Assembly: GCA_035626395.1 (NCBI GenBank)
Contig: DASPNR010000031.1
Span: 186,001-250,000 of the forward strand
Length of the DNA: 64,000 nt
Source of the DNA: Candidatus Limnocylindrales bacterium
Lineage (GTDB): Bacteria > Desulfobacterota > Binatia > UBA1149 > CAITLU01
Direction: 5' to 3'
Shown: piece by piece, positions 33,305-42,355 of the stretch
Position numbering within the stretch: position 1 is the first letter of the stretch
How the letters are laid out: every line of letters begins with the position of its first letter
Translations under genes and position numbers: made by a program
The notes under the pieces: model-generated
What the model was told of the DNA's origin: nothing
Database searches by the model: none
What the model saw: only the letters and a program-made list of their open reading frames with translations

Positions 33305-35029
33305 ATGTCCATGAAAACCATTTTTGCGGCGGCGCTGATCGCCGGGATCGTCGTCATCGGAGCGCCGGCACCCGCGCGCGCCGTCATCGGCGGCGCATGC
33401 TGCACGAGCCAGGGATGCACCGAAGGCACGCAGGCGTTCTGCGAAAAGCAGCTCCGGGGCAGCTATCGCGGCGACAGCACGACGTGCAAGACGCCCAACA
33501 TCTGTAGCGAATGCGGCAACGAGCAGACCGAGCCGCCCACCGAGCAGTGCGACGACGGCAACACGATCGACACCGACGGTTGCATCAACTGCCGAGACGC
33601 ATTCTGCGGTGACGGCTTCCAGTTCATCAACGTCGAGCAGTGCGACGACGGCAACACCAACGACGACGACGAGTGCGCCAGCTGCAGGGTGGTAGTTGCC
33701 ACGACCACGACGCAGCCGCCGACGACGACGTTCCCGCCGACGACCACGACCTCGACGACGACCACGACGCTATCGGTCAGCGGTGCCTGCTGCTATCCCT
33801 CGGGAGGCTGCAACGAGCTGACGCCCGAGATCTGTCAGTTCAAGGTCGGAGGCGCCTACCAGGGCGACCACACGACCTGCGACGACCCCGGCATCTGCTC
33901 GACGTGCGGCAACGGCGAGGTCGAGCAGGGCGAGGAGTGCGATGACGGCGACAGCTCCAGCGGCGACGGCTGCAGCGATGACTGCGCCGTGGAGCAGTGC
34001 TGGACGTGCACGACCAACGGCGGCTCGACGACCAGCACCCTCATCGTCGGCAGCCGCATCTCCAATCCTTCCGTGTGTGAGCACGACGACTCGGCCAGCT
34101 GCGACGACGGCGACGTCTGCACGCTCGGCGACACGTGCTCGGCAGGAACCTGCGGGGGCGAGGCGGTGCTGATTCCGGCGGCCTGCGAGTGGGTGATGGT
34201 CGGCGGCGATCCGACGCGGTCGGTGCAGTCGCGCTACCGCGGAAACAGCACGGTGATCGGCGACGTCTGCGGCGACACCGTTCGCATCGGCGACTCCACC
34301 TCCCTGACCGGCGATGCCGTGGCCGTCTCGGCCACGGGTCGCGGCGTGTTCATCGCCGCCGCGGCCGTGATCGACGGCGACGTGGTGACCGGCGGCTCCT
34401 CGGTCGTCGGCAAGCCGCGCGGCACGGTGCTTCCCGGACTGGCAACCGACGAGGTCGCCTCCGGACAGACGGCCATGCAGTCCGGCGACGCAACCGACGT
34501 CTACGACACGACCGGCAGCAGCGCCCGCGTCGACGAGTGCGAAGACGCGCAGGCGGATGTCGACGGCGGCGCGGCACTGGTGGCGGCGCTGCCGTCCACG
34601 CAGGACCTCGGCGACGTGCTCGTGAAGGGCAATCAGTCGCTGACGATCAACGCCACCAACATCGGCGGCCTCAACGTCGTGGACTTCGACCGGCTGCGCA
34701 CCGGCAACGACGCCACCATCACGCTCGACGGCGGTGGCAGCGGCGACACCGTCTTCATCCTGCGCGTGCGCAAGAAGCTGGACGTGCGCTTCCGCAGCGA
34801 CATCGTGCTTGCCAACGGCACCACGCCCGGCCACGTGATCATCGTCGGCTCGAGCAGGTGCAAGTTCGGCGAAGAGGTCACGGGCGGCGGCACCGTGGTC
34901 TGCCCCGATGGCAAGCTCCTGCTCGAGGAGCGCGTGGAATGGATGGGCGCGGTCCTCGGCGGCCGCAAGATCGTTCAGCTGCGCGACAGCGGCGTGCTCA
35001 CGCATGCGCCGCTTCAGGTCGGGCAGTAG
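33305..35029 (+). CDS. secreted Cys-rich DUF4215 protein with Thr-rich linker
   Basis: 574 residues with signal peptide (IFAAALIAGIVVIGAPAPARA). A module GACCTSQGC...CSECGN is repeated after the linker as GACCYPSGGC...CSTCGN. Each is followed by DUF4215 Cys-rich repeats with the core EQCDDGN or EECDDGD...DGC. A Pro/Thr run (about residues 131-158) connects the two halves. The C-terminal 250 residues are Cys-poor, beta-rich and end in KVRKKLDVRF, VILANGT-like and AVLGGRKIVQL segments, faintly like DUF3494 adhesins (inference). GGGAGGGGG precedes the ATG. Likely extracellular or surface bound. Confidence 0.85.
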   Translation: MSMKTIFAAALIAGIVVIGAPAPARAVIGGACCTSQGCTEGTQAFCEKQLRGSYRGDSTTCKTPNICSECGNEQTEPPTEQCDDGNTIDTDGCINCRDAFCGDGFQFINVEQCDDGNTNDDDECASCRVVVATTTTQPPTTTFPPTTTTSTTTTTLSVSGACCYPSGGCNELTPEICQFKVGGAYQGDHTTCDDPGICSTCGNGEVEQGEECDDGDSSSGDGCSDDCAVEQCWTCTTNGGSTTSTLIVGSRISNPSVCEHDDSASCDDGDVCTLGDTCSAGTCGGEAVLIPAACEWVMVGGDPTRSVQSRYRGNSTVIGDVCGDTVRIGDSTSLTGDAVAVSATGRGVFIAAAAVIDGDVVTGGSSVVGKPRGTVLPGLATDEVASGQTAMQSGDATDVYDTTGSSARVDECEDAQADVDGGAALVAALPSTQDLGDVLVKGNQSLTINATNIGGLNVVDFDRLRTGNDATITLDGGGSGDTVFILRVRKKLDVRFRSDIVLANGTTPGHVIIVGSSRCKFGEEVTGGGTVVCPDGKLLLEERVEWMGAVLGGRKIVQLRDSGVLTHAPLQVGQ

Positions 35030-35045
35030 AAGCCTGACGATCGTT

Positions 35046-35088
35046 CGTGCGAAGGCCGGCTGCGCGCAAGCGCGCCGGCCTTCGTACG
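35046..35088 (+). terminator. Rho-independent-type hairpin after the DUF4215 gene
   Basis: A 15-bp stem (one G-T pair) formed by CGTGCGAAGGCCGGC and GCCGGCCTTCGTACG, capped by a further GCGC-GCAA-GCGC stem-loop, with TTTGCG after it. It begins 17 bp past the stop and lies before the phosphatase start. The T-run is short, so efficiency is uncertain. Confidence 0.7.
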
Positions 35089-35125
35089 TTTGCGTTCCGC
35101 AACCCGCGCCCGTAACGGAATCGAC

Positions 35126-36817
35126 ATGCGGCTGCGCGCCACGCTGCATCTTCTCGCTACCGCCGCCGCCCTCCTGTGCGCAACCATCGCTGCGGCGCAG
35201 CCGCCGCGCCTGATCCTGCAGATCACGGTCGACCAGCTTCGCGGCGACATGCTCGAGCGCCACCGCGACCGCTTCGGCGCAGGCGGCCTTGCGCTGCTTC
35301 TTTCGCGCGGGCACGGATTCACCGACGCCACGCACGATCACTCCAATACCGAGACGATCGTGGGTCACGCCACGCTGGCCACCGGCGCCGAGCCCGCCGT
35401 GCACGGAATGATCGGCAACGTCTGGTTCGACCGCGGCTCGGGCGAGATGCATTACAACATCGAGGACGCCGCCCACCCGCTGGTCGGCAATGACGAGGGC
35501 GGCGCGCCGCCCGACCTCGCCCATCGCGTCGCCCGAACCAGCGGCCGCTCCCCGCGCGCCATGCTGGCGCGCACGTTCGCGGATGCGCTGGCTGCCGGCT
35601 ACGGCGAGCGCACGAAGATCTTCGCCGTTTCCATCAAGGACCGCGGCGCCGTTCCGATGGCCGGCTTTGCCGGCAAGGCATTGTGGTTCTCGACCAACAG
35701 CGGCGAGTTCGTGTCGAGCAGCTTCTATTACAAGCAGCTGCCGGAGTGGGTGCGCGAGTGGAACGCGCGCCGGGCCGCCGAGGCCTACGACGGCAATCCA
35801 TGGACGCTGCTGCACGACATCTCCGCGTACCGCTACGGCGCGCGCGACGACGCGCCGTGGGAGGTCGCCCCAGCAGGCTTCGGCCGCGCGTTCCCGCATC
35901 CGCGCTCGCGCGCGCTGCAGGGCGCGGCCTTCCTGAGCGCACTCGTGGCGTCGCCGGCGGGCGACGAGCTTCTCGCCGATTTCGCCGGGACGCTGCTCGA
36001 GGAGGAAGACCTCGGGGAGGACGAGGTTCCCGACTATCTCTCCGTCAGCTTCTCCTCCAACGACTACGTCGGGCATCTCTTCGGCCCCGAAAGCGTGGAG
36101 GCCGAGGATGAGCTGCTGCGCCTCGACCGCACGCTCGCCGATTTCCTGAAACTCGTCGACGACGAGGTCGGCCTGGAGCGGACGCTGATCGTGCTGTCGG
36201 CCGATCACGGCGCCGCCGAGCCGCCGGCGCAGCTGTCGGCTCGCGGCATCACCGCTTCGACCATCCTGCTTTCGGAGCTGGCGCAGTCCGAGCCCGTCAG
36301 GAAGCTGGAGCGGCGCTACGGCCTCAAGAAGCCGCTCGTGCGCGCGGGGTGGCCGCCCTACTTCTACCTGGACCGCCAGGCGATCCTCACCGCGGGCGCC
36401 GACCCGGCCAGGGTCCAGCGCGAGCTGGCAGCAGCGCTGCGCGAGCTGGAGGGAATCGCGGCCGTGATTCCCGCCGCCGACCTGCTGGCGCGGCGCACGC
36501 CCGATACGCCGCTCATGGCCAAGGTGCGGCGGAACTTCCATCCGCTGCGCTCGGGCGATCTTCACATCGTGGCCGATCCGGGCTGGCAGCTCCTCGACAA
36601 GGAGGAGGCGAGGCGGACGCTGGCGACCATTCACGGATCGCCCTGGCGCTACGATGCATGGGTGCCGCTGATCTTCGCCGGCCCCGGCATCCGGCCCGGC
36701 ACGACGGCCACGCCCGTCTCGACCACCGACATCGCGCCGACGATGTCGGCGTTGCTGGGCGTCAGGCCGCCCTCGCGCGCGAGCGGGCGCAGCCTGGCGG
36801 CTCATCTGCGCAAGTGA
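35126..36817 (+). CDS. secreted alkaline phosphatase superfamily protein, PafA-like
   Basis: 563 residues with signal peptide (LHLLATAAALLCATIAAAQ). Alkaline-phosphatase-superfamily marks: ILQITVDQLRGDML with the metal-binding Asp, NTETIVGHATLATGAEPAVHG with the likely Thr nucleophile, VSFSSNDYVGHLFGP with metal-binding Asp and His, and VLSADHGA. The closing VSTTDIAPTMSALLGV is typical of the PhoX-unrelated PafA/Bacteroidetes-type enzymes. It would release phosphate from organic esters in the periplasm. The start ATG at 35126 begins the signal peptide. Confidence 0.9.
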   Translation: MRLRATLHLLATAAALLCATIAAAQPPRLILQITVDQLRGDMLERHRDRFGAGGLALLLSRGHGFTDATHDHSNTETIVGHATLATGAEPAVHGMIGNVWFDRGSGEMHYNIEDAAHPLVGNDEGGAPPDLAHRVARTSGRSPRAMLARTFADALAAGYGERTKIFAVSIKDRGAVPMAGFAGKALWFSTNSGEFVSSSFYYKQLPEWVREWNARRAAEAYDGNPWTLLHDISAYRYGARDDAPWEVAPAGFGRAFPHPRSRALQGAAFLSALVASPAGDELLADFAGTLLEEEDLGEDEVPDYLSVSFSSNDYVGHLFGPESVEAEDELLRLDRTLADFLKLVDDEVGLERTLIVLSADHGAAEPPAQLSARGITASTILLSELAQSEPVRKLERRYGLKKPLVRAGWPPYFYLDRQAILTAGADPARVQRELAAALRELEGIAAVIPAADLLARRTPDTPLMAKVRRNFHPLRSGDLHIVADPGWQLLDKEEARRTLATIHGSPWRYDAWVPLIFAGPGIRPGTTATPVSTTDIAPTMSALLGVRPPSRASGRSLAAHLRK

Positions 36818-36970
36818 AGGCGGCGCCTGGCGCGCCTCAGACAGGAGGCGTGCCGGTCGTTGCCGGCCGCGCGGCCGCTCAGGCCGGGCCGACGACGTCA
36901 GCTGCGAGGCCGCGGCGTACCGCGCCGTGGATCTTGCGGCGGGCCCATGGGGCGCGTAGCTAGGCTCGCC

Positions 36971-39370
36971 ATGCTGGTCCGCTCCGACAACCCGCAGCGA
37001 GAGCCGGCCACGAGGTTGCCTTCCGCGGACGGCGCACAGGAGGCGATCGCCAGCGGCTGCGGAAAGACGGCGACCGCGCCGGCGCCCGCCGTGCGCCGAT
37101 CGATCTTCGTCCGCGGCATCGTGCAGGGCGTCGGGTTCCGTCCTTACGTGTTCTCGCTGGCCGCCGAGATCGGCGTCGGCGGGTTTGTCTGCAACAGCGC
37201 GGACGGTGTCGTCATCGAGGTCGAAGGCGACGCGGCGCGTGTCGCTGCGTTCGAGGAGCGGCTGCCCGCCGGTGCGCCGCCGAGGGCGCGCATCGCACGC
37301 ATCGACGGCGCGACGGTTTCGGCGCGGGGAGAGCGGGAGTTCGTCATCACGGGCAGCGAGCGCGGCGATCGCGCCGGCGAACGCTGCTTTCCGGCCGACG
37401 TCGCCACCTGCTCCGATTGCCTGGCCGAGCTGTTCGATCCCGCCGACCGGCGATATCGCTACCCGTTCATCAACTGCGCACACTGCGGGCCGCGTTTCAC
37501 CATCCTGCGCTGCGCTCCGTACGATCGGCCCAACACCACGATGGCAGGCTTCGCGATGTGCGGGGCGTGCCGGCGCGAATACGACGATCCCGCGGCGCGC
37601 CGGTTTCACGCGCAGCCCGTCGCATGTCCGGCGTGCGGGCCGCGGCTCATCGCGTGCGACGCCGAGGGCCGCAGCGTGGCGGCGGAGCCGTTCCTGTGGG
37701 CGCGCTCGATGGCGGAGGCGGGACGCATCCTCGCCGTCAAGGGCGTCGGCGGCTTTCATCTGGCGTGCGATGCGAGAAGCGAGGCAGCCACGCAGCGGCT
37801 GCGGGTGCGCAAGAACAGAGACGACAAGCCTTTTGCAATGATGGTGGCGGATCTGGATGCGGCGCGGCGGCTCTGTCACGTCTCGCAGCAGGAGGCCGCG
37901 CTGCTGTCGTCGTCGCGCAGGCCCATCGTCCTGCTGCGGCGGCGCCCCGGCGCCGGCATCGCGGCCGCCGTGGCGCCAGGCGGCAATCCGATGCTGGGAG
38001 TGATGCTGCCCTGCACTCCGCTGCACGAGTTGCTGGTCGAGTCCGCTGCCTCACCGCTCGTGCTGACGAGCGGCAACCGATGCGACGAACCGATCGCGTT
38101 CGACGATCTCGATGCGCTGCAGCGACTGCGCGAGATCGCCGACGGCTTTCTCCTGCACGACCGCCCCATCCAGATCCGATGCGACGATTCGGTTGCGCGG
38201 GTGAACCGCGACCGGCCCGTGCTCCTGCGGCGATCGCGCGGCTACGCGCCGGAGCCGCTCGCGACGGCGCTTGCCTGCCCGCAGCCGATTCTGGCGCTGG
38301 GCGGCCACCTCAAGAACACGTTCGCGCTGGCCGCCGGGCGCAGCGTCTTTTTGAGCCATCATCTGGGCGACCTCGGCGACTGGGCGGCGTATCGCGCCTT
38401 CCGCGAAGCCGTCGCGCACTACGAGACGTTGTTCGACATCCATCCGCAGGTCCTCGTGCACGACCTGCACCCCGACTACGCAACGACCCGGTACGCGCTC
38501 GAGCGCAACGCGCACGACCCGGGCCTGCGCCTCGTTGCCGTGCAGCACCATCATGCACACATGGCCAGCTGCATGGCCGAGAACGGTCTGGCCGGACCGG
38601 TCATCGCGGTCACCTTCGACGGTGTCGGTCTCGGCAGCGACGGCACGATGTGGGGAGGCGAGTTCCTCGTCGGCGACTACCGCACCTTCCGCCGTGCAGC
38701 GCATCTGCGGCCGGTACCGCTGGCCGGTGGCGAGCGGGCGATCCGCCAGCCGTGGCGGGTCGCGCTGGCGCATCTGCTCGATGCCGGGCTGGACCCCGGC
38801 CGGCATCTGCCGGAGGTCCCCGGCGATCTCCTCCACATGGTGGGCGCCATGATACGCACGCGTGCTCATTCGCCGGACACCACCAGTGCGGGGCGCCTCT
38901 TCGACGCGGCCGCGGCGCTTCTCGGCGTGCGCCGCGACGTTTCGTACGAAGGTCAGGCCGCAATCGAGCTCGAGTGGCTCGCCACGACGGCTGACGCCGA
39001 AGAGGCGTTTCCGTTCGTGCTCGAGCGCCGCGCGGATGCGCTGGTGGTCGACACGCGCCCGCTCATCCAGGCGATGATGCGCGGCGTCAGCGCATCCCTT
39101 CCCCAGGCGCAGCTGGCACGGTCATTCCACGCGACGGTCGCCGACATCGTTGCCTGCGTCGTAGCTCGTCTTCGTAGCGAGACGGGCATAGAGGACGTCG
39201 CGCTGACCGGAGGGGTCTTCCAGAATGCGTTGCTGTTCGACATGACCGTGCGACGGCTCGAGAGGAGCGGCCTACGCGTGCATGCGCACGGCCGCGTCCC
39301 TGCCGGCGACGGTGGTCTGGCGCTCGGACAGCTGGCCGTGGCGGCGGCCGTGCTGCAAGAGGCTCGCTGA
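36971..39370 (+). CDS. hypF: carbamoyltransferase HypF
   Basis: 799 residues. HypF makes the CN ligands of the [NiFe] active site by carbamoylating HypE. Domains: acylphosphatase (GIVQGVGFRPYVF, about 45-135), two zinc fingers (C-x2-C pairs in CSDCLAELFDP / CAHCGPRF / CGACRREYDDP / CPACGPR, about 145-235), YrdC-like (KGVGGFHLACDA, KNRDDKPFAMM, about 240-430) and Kae1-like (VQHHHAHMASCMAENG, TFDGVGLGSDGTMWGGEF, GGVFQNALL). The start at 36971 is the closest ATG before homology; an ATG at 36947 is also open. The stop overlaps hypC (TGATG). Confidence 0.95.
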   Translation: MLVRSDNPQREPATRLPSADGAQEAIASGCGKTATAPAPAVRRSIFVRGIVQGVGFRPYVFSLAAEIGVGGFVCNSADGVVIEVEGDAARVAAFEERLPAGAPPRARIARIDGATVSARGEREFVITGSERGDRAGERCFPADVATCSDCLAELFDPADRRYRYPFINCAHCGPRFTILRCAPYDRPNTTMAGFAMCGACRREYDDPAARRFHAQPVACPACGPRLIACDAEGRSVAAEPFLWARSMAEAGRILAVKGVGGFHLACDARSEAATQRLRVRKNRDDKPFAMMVADLDAARRLCHVSQQEAALLSSSRRPIVLLRRRPGAGIAAAVAPGGNPMLGVMLPCTPLHELLVESAASPLVLTSGNRCDEPIAFDDLDALQRLREIADGFLLHDRPIQIRCDDSVARVNRDRPVLLRRSRGYAPEPLATALACPQPILALGGHLKNTFALAAGRSVFLSHHLGDLGDWAAYRAFREAVAHYETLFDIHPQVLVHDLHPDYATTRYALERNAHDPGLRLVAVQHHHAHMASCMAENGLAGPVIAVTFDGVGLGSDGTMWGGEFLVGDYRTFRRAAHLRPVPLAGGERAIRQPWRVALAHLLDAGLDPGRHLPEVPGDLLHMVGAMIRTRAHSPDTTSAGRLFDAAAALLGVRRDVSYEGQAAIELEWLATTADAEEAFPFVLERRADALVVDTRPLIQAMMRGVSASLPQAQLARSFHATVADIVACVVARLRSETGIEDVALTGGVFQNALLFDMTVRRLERSGLRVHAHGRVPAGDGGLALGQLAVAAAVLQEAR

Positions 39371-39618
39371 TGTGTCTGGGTGTTCCTGGAAGGGTGCTCG
39401 AGGTTCGCCGCGAGCGAGAGCTGCTGACGGCAACCGTCGACTTCGGCGGCGTCTGCCGCAGCGTCTGCCTCGAGCACGTTCCTGACACCGTGCCGGGCGA
39501 GTACGTGCTCGTGCACGTGGGCTTCGCGCTTTCGCGCATCGACGAAGCCGAAGCGATCAGGATCTTCGCGCTGATGCGCGAGCTCGACGAGCTGGACGAG
39601 TTCCAGAACGGATCGTGA
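39370..39618 (+). CDS. hypC: hydrogenase maturation chaperone HypC
   Basis: 82 residues beginning [12 protein letters not shown], where Cys2 after Met removal binds the Fe(CN)2CO unit with Hyp[41 protein letters not shown] is the complete rest of the family pattern. It overlaps hypF by one base and its stop overlaps hypD (TGATG). Confidence 0.97.
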   Translation: MCLGVPGRVLEVRRERELLTATVDFGGVCRSVCLEHVPDTVPGEYVLVHVGFALSRIDEAEAIRIFALMRELDELDEFQNGS

Positions 39619-40712
39619 TGAAATTCGTCGACGAATACAGGGACGGCTCGACGGCGCGGAAGCTGGCGCAGGCGATCCGGCACGCGGCGACGCGGCCGTG
39701 GACGCTCATGGAAGTGTGCGGCGGGCAGACGCACACGATCCTCAAGCACGGTCTCGACCAGCTTCTCCCGGACGGCATCGAGCTGCTGCACGGGCCCGGG
39801 TGCCCGGTGTGCGTCACCTCCCTCGAGATGATCGACAAGGCCCACGACATCGCGTCACGGCCGGAGGTGATCTTCTGCTCCTTCGGCGACATGCTGCGCA
39901 TTCCCGGCTCGCGCACCGACCTGCTCCAGCTGAAGGCGTCCGGGTGCGACGTCCGAATCCTTTATTCGCCGCTGGACGCGGTTCGTGTGGCCGAAGAGAA
40001 CCCTCACCGGCAGGTGGTCTTCTTCGCCGTCGGCTTCGAGACGACCGCACCGGCCAACGCGATGGCGGCATGGCTGGCGCGGCAGCGACGGCTGCGCAAT
40101 TTCAGCCTGCTCGTCTCTCACGTCCTGGTGCCGCCTGCGCTGGCGTTCATCCTGCAGGCGCCGGGCAACCGCGTGCAGGCGTTCCTGGGCCCCGGACACG
40201 TCTGCACCGTCATGGGGACCAGGGACTACGAGGCGGTCTGCGCGCGGTACCGGACGCCGGTCGTGGTCACCGGCTTCGAGCCGGTCGATCTGCTCGACGG
40301 GGTCCTGTGCGCGGTGCGGCAGCTCGAGAACGGCGAGGCCAGGGTGGAGAACCGCTATGCCCGCGTCGTGCGCGATGAGGGCAACACGGCCTCGCGCAGG
40401 CTGCTGGAGGATGTTTTCGAGGTCTGCGACCGGCAATGGAGGGGAATCGGGCTGCTGCCCAAGAGCGGGCTGCGCCTGAGCCACGAGTACCGGGATCTGG
40501 ATGCGGAGCGGCGCTTCGAGGTGGAAGCGGTGACGTCGGTCGAACCGCGCGAATGCATCAGCGGGCAGGTGCTGCGCGGCCTCAAGCGTCCGTCGGACTG
40601 CTCGGCTTTCGGATCCTCGTGCACGCCGCAGAGCCCGCTGGGCGCGACGATGGTATCTTCCGAAGGCGCGTGCGCGGCGTACTATCGATACGGGCGCGCG
40701 GGGGCGGCATGA
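39618..40712 (+). CDS. hypD: hydrogenase maturation factor HypD
   Basis: 364 residues. HypD assembles Fe(CN)2CO with HypC and carries a [4Fe-4S] cluster. Conserved motifs: [49 protein letters not shown] and [10 protein letters not shown]. The late region holds the cluster cysteines around [29 protein letters not shown] precedes the ATG directly; the ATG is preferred because it overlaps the hypC stop. Confidence 0.97.
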   Translation: MKFVDEYRDGSTARKLAQAIRHAATRPWTLMEVCGGQTHTILKHGLDQLLPDGIELLHGPGCPVCVTSLEMIDKAHDIASRPEVIFCSFGDMLRIPGSRTDLLQLKASGCDVRILYSPLDAVRVAEENPHRQVVFFAVGFETTAPANAMAAWLARQRRLRNFSLLVSHVLVPPALAFILQAPGNRVQAFLGPGHVCTVMGTRDYEAVCARYRTPVVVTGFEPVDLLDGVLCAVRQLENGEARVENRYARVVRDEGNTASRRLLEDVFEVCDRQWRGIGLLPKSGLRLSHEYRDLDAERRFEVEAVTSVEPRECISGQVLRGLKRPSDCSAFGSSCTPQSPLGATMVSSEGACAAYYRYGRAGAA

Positions 40713-41305
40713 CGGCTACGGCGTTGACCGACGCCATCCTTCGCAAGGCCCGCGAGAGCGCAGCAACGAAGGAAGCGTTCTTCACCGAGTTCGCGCCGCA
40801 GATCGCACAATGCTGCTCGGCTATGGCCGCGGCATTCGACCGCGGCGGGCGGCTGTTCGTCATGGGCAACGGCGGCAGCGCCTGCGACGCCGAGCACCTG
40901 GCGGTCGAGTTCGTCCACCCGGTCATCCAGAAGCGACCGGCGCTCCCGGCCATCAGCCTGAGCACGGGAGCCGCGCTGGCCACGGCCACGGCCAACGACC
41001 AGCACTTCGCGCTCGTGTTCGCCAACCAGCTACGCCTGCTCGCGCGTGCCGGCGACATCGCGCTGGCGATCTCCTCGAGCGGGCAATCGGCCAACATCGT
41101 GCGCGGGCTTCGGACGGCGCGCGAGCTGGCGATGATGACGGTGGGGTTCTCCGGGCGCGACGGCGGGCGCATGCGCGACCTCTGCGATTACTGCTTCGTG
41201 GTGCCGAGCTTCAGCATTCACCGCATCCAGGAGGCGCACGAGACGTTGCTGCACATTCTGTGGGACGTCATTCACGTCAGCCGCGGCGAGGAGGACGTCC
41301 TGTGA
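40709..41305 (+). CDS. SIS-domain sugar-phosphate isomerase, GmhA-like, inside the hyp cluster
   Basis: 198 residues with SIS fold: [20 protein letters not shown], then [34 protein letters not shown] and [16 protein letters not shown], all typical of sedoheptulose-7-phosphate isomerase GmhA. No other heptose genes are nearby. The ATG overlaps the hypD stop (ATGA) and its stop overlaps the hypE GTG (GTGA), so it is embedded in the maturation operon. I recall similar genes in some actinobacterial-type hydrogenase clusters; the role there is unknown. Confidence 0.88.
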   Translation: MTATALTDAILRKARESAATKEAFFTEFAPQIAQCCSAMAAAFDRGGRLFVMGNGGSACDAEHLAVEFVHPVIQKRPALPAISLSTGAALATATANDQHFALVFANQLRLLARAGDIALAISSSGQSANIVRGLRTARELAMMTVGFSGRDGGRMRDLCDYCFVVPSFSIHRIQEAHETLLHILWDVIHVSRGEEDVL

Positions 41306-42336
41306 CGGACTGCCCGCTGCCCTTGTCGTCTCATGACCGCATCCTGCTCGGCCACGGCTCGGGCGGGCGCCTGACGGCCGAGCTGATCGAGCGCGTGTTC
41401 GTGCGTGGGTTCGGCGGATCCGTGCTGGCGCGGCTCGAGGACCAGGCGACGGTCGAGGCTGGCGGCGCGCGCATCGCGTTCACCACCGATTCGTTCGTCG
41501 TCCGGCCGCTGTTCTTCCCGGGGGGAGACATCGGCAGGCTGGCCGTCCACGGCACCGTCAACGACCTCGCCGTGGGCGGCGCGCTCCCGCGCTTCCTTTC
41601 GGCCGCGTTCATCCTGGAGGAGTCGCTTCCCCTCCAGGACCTGTCGCGGATCGTCGCGTCCATGCGCGAGGCCTGCGCCGAGGCGGGAGTCGAGCTCGTC
41701 ACGGGCGATACGAAGGTCGTCGACAGGGGCAAGGGCGACCGCATCTTCATCACCACCTCAGGAATCGGAGTAGTTCCCGCGGGGCGTGCGCTCTCCATCT
41801 CTGCGGCGCGCGCGGGAGACGCGGTGCTCGTTTCGGGACCCATCGGCGACCATGGCATCGCCATTCTGTCCGTGCGCGAAGGTCTCGAGTTCACGACGGC
41901 GCTGGTCAGCGACACGATGCCCCTGCATGATCTGTGCAGCGTCCTGCTCGACCACTGTCCCGCCACCCGCTGCATGCGGGATCCGACGCGCGGCGGCCTG
42001 GCCAGCGCTCTGGTCGAGCTCGCAAGCGCATCCGCAGTGGGAGTGCAGATCCGCGAGGAAGCGATTCCGGTCCGGCCCGAGGTTCGGGCGGCGTGCGACC
42101 TGTTCGGCCTCGATCCCCTCCACGTGGCTTGCGAGGGGCGGATCATGGCCGTGGTTCCGGCGGCCGACGCCGAGCGGGCGCTGGCGGCGCTGCGATCGCA
42201 TCCGAAGGGTCGCCAGGCCGCCATCATCGGAAAGATCGTCGCGGACGATCCCGGCGTGGTGATCATGACATCGCGGCTGGGCACGGCTCGCCCGGTCGGC
42301 TTGCTCGCCGGCGAGCAGCTGCCGCGAATCTGTTGA
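41302..42336 (+). CDS. hypE: hydrogenase maturation protein HypE
   Basis: 344 residues. HypE dehydrates the carbamoyl thioester on its C-terminal Cys to a thiocyanate. It begins ILLGHGSGGRLTAELI, contains FTTDSFVVRPLFFPGGDIGRLAVHGTVNDLAVGG and ATRCMRDPTRGGLASAL, and ends PRIC, the obligatory C-terminal cysteine. The start is a GTG overlapping the previous stop. Confidence 0.96.
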   Translation: MTDCPLPLSSHDRILLGHGSGGRLTAELIERVFVRGFGGSVLARLEDQATVEAGGARIAFTTDSFVVRPLFFPGGDIGRLAVHGTVNDLAVGGALPRFLSAAFILEESLPLQDLSRIVASMREACAEAGVELVTGDTKVVDRGKGDRIFITTSGIGVVPAGRALSISAARAGDAVLVSGPIGDHGIAILSVREGLEFTTALVSDTMPLHDLCSVLLDHCPATRCMRDPTRGGLASALVELASASAVGVQIREEAIPVRPEVRAACDLFGLDPLHVACEGRIMAVVPAADAERALAALRSHPKGRQAAIIGKIVADDPGVVIMTSRLGTARPVGLLAGEQLPRIC

Positions 42337-42355
42337 GGGAAGAAGAGGAGTCGAA

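Noticed and set aside
33770..38026. A 1418-residue open frame on the minus strand opposite the DUF4215, phosphatase and hypF genes
   Set aside because: It is antisense to three well-supported genes, its composition (Arg, Ala, His, Gly-rich) is that of a codon-position shadow in GC-rich DNA, and it has no recognisable domain.
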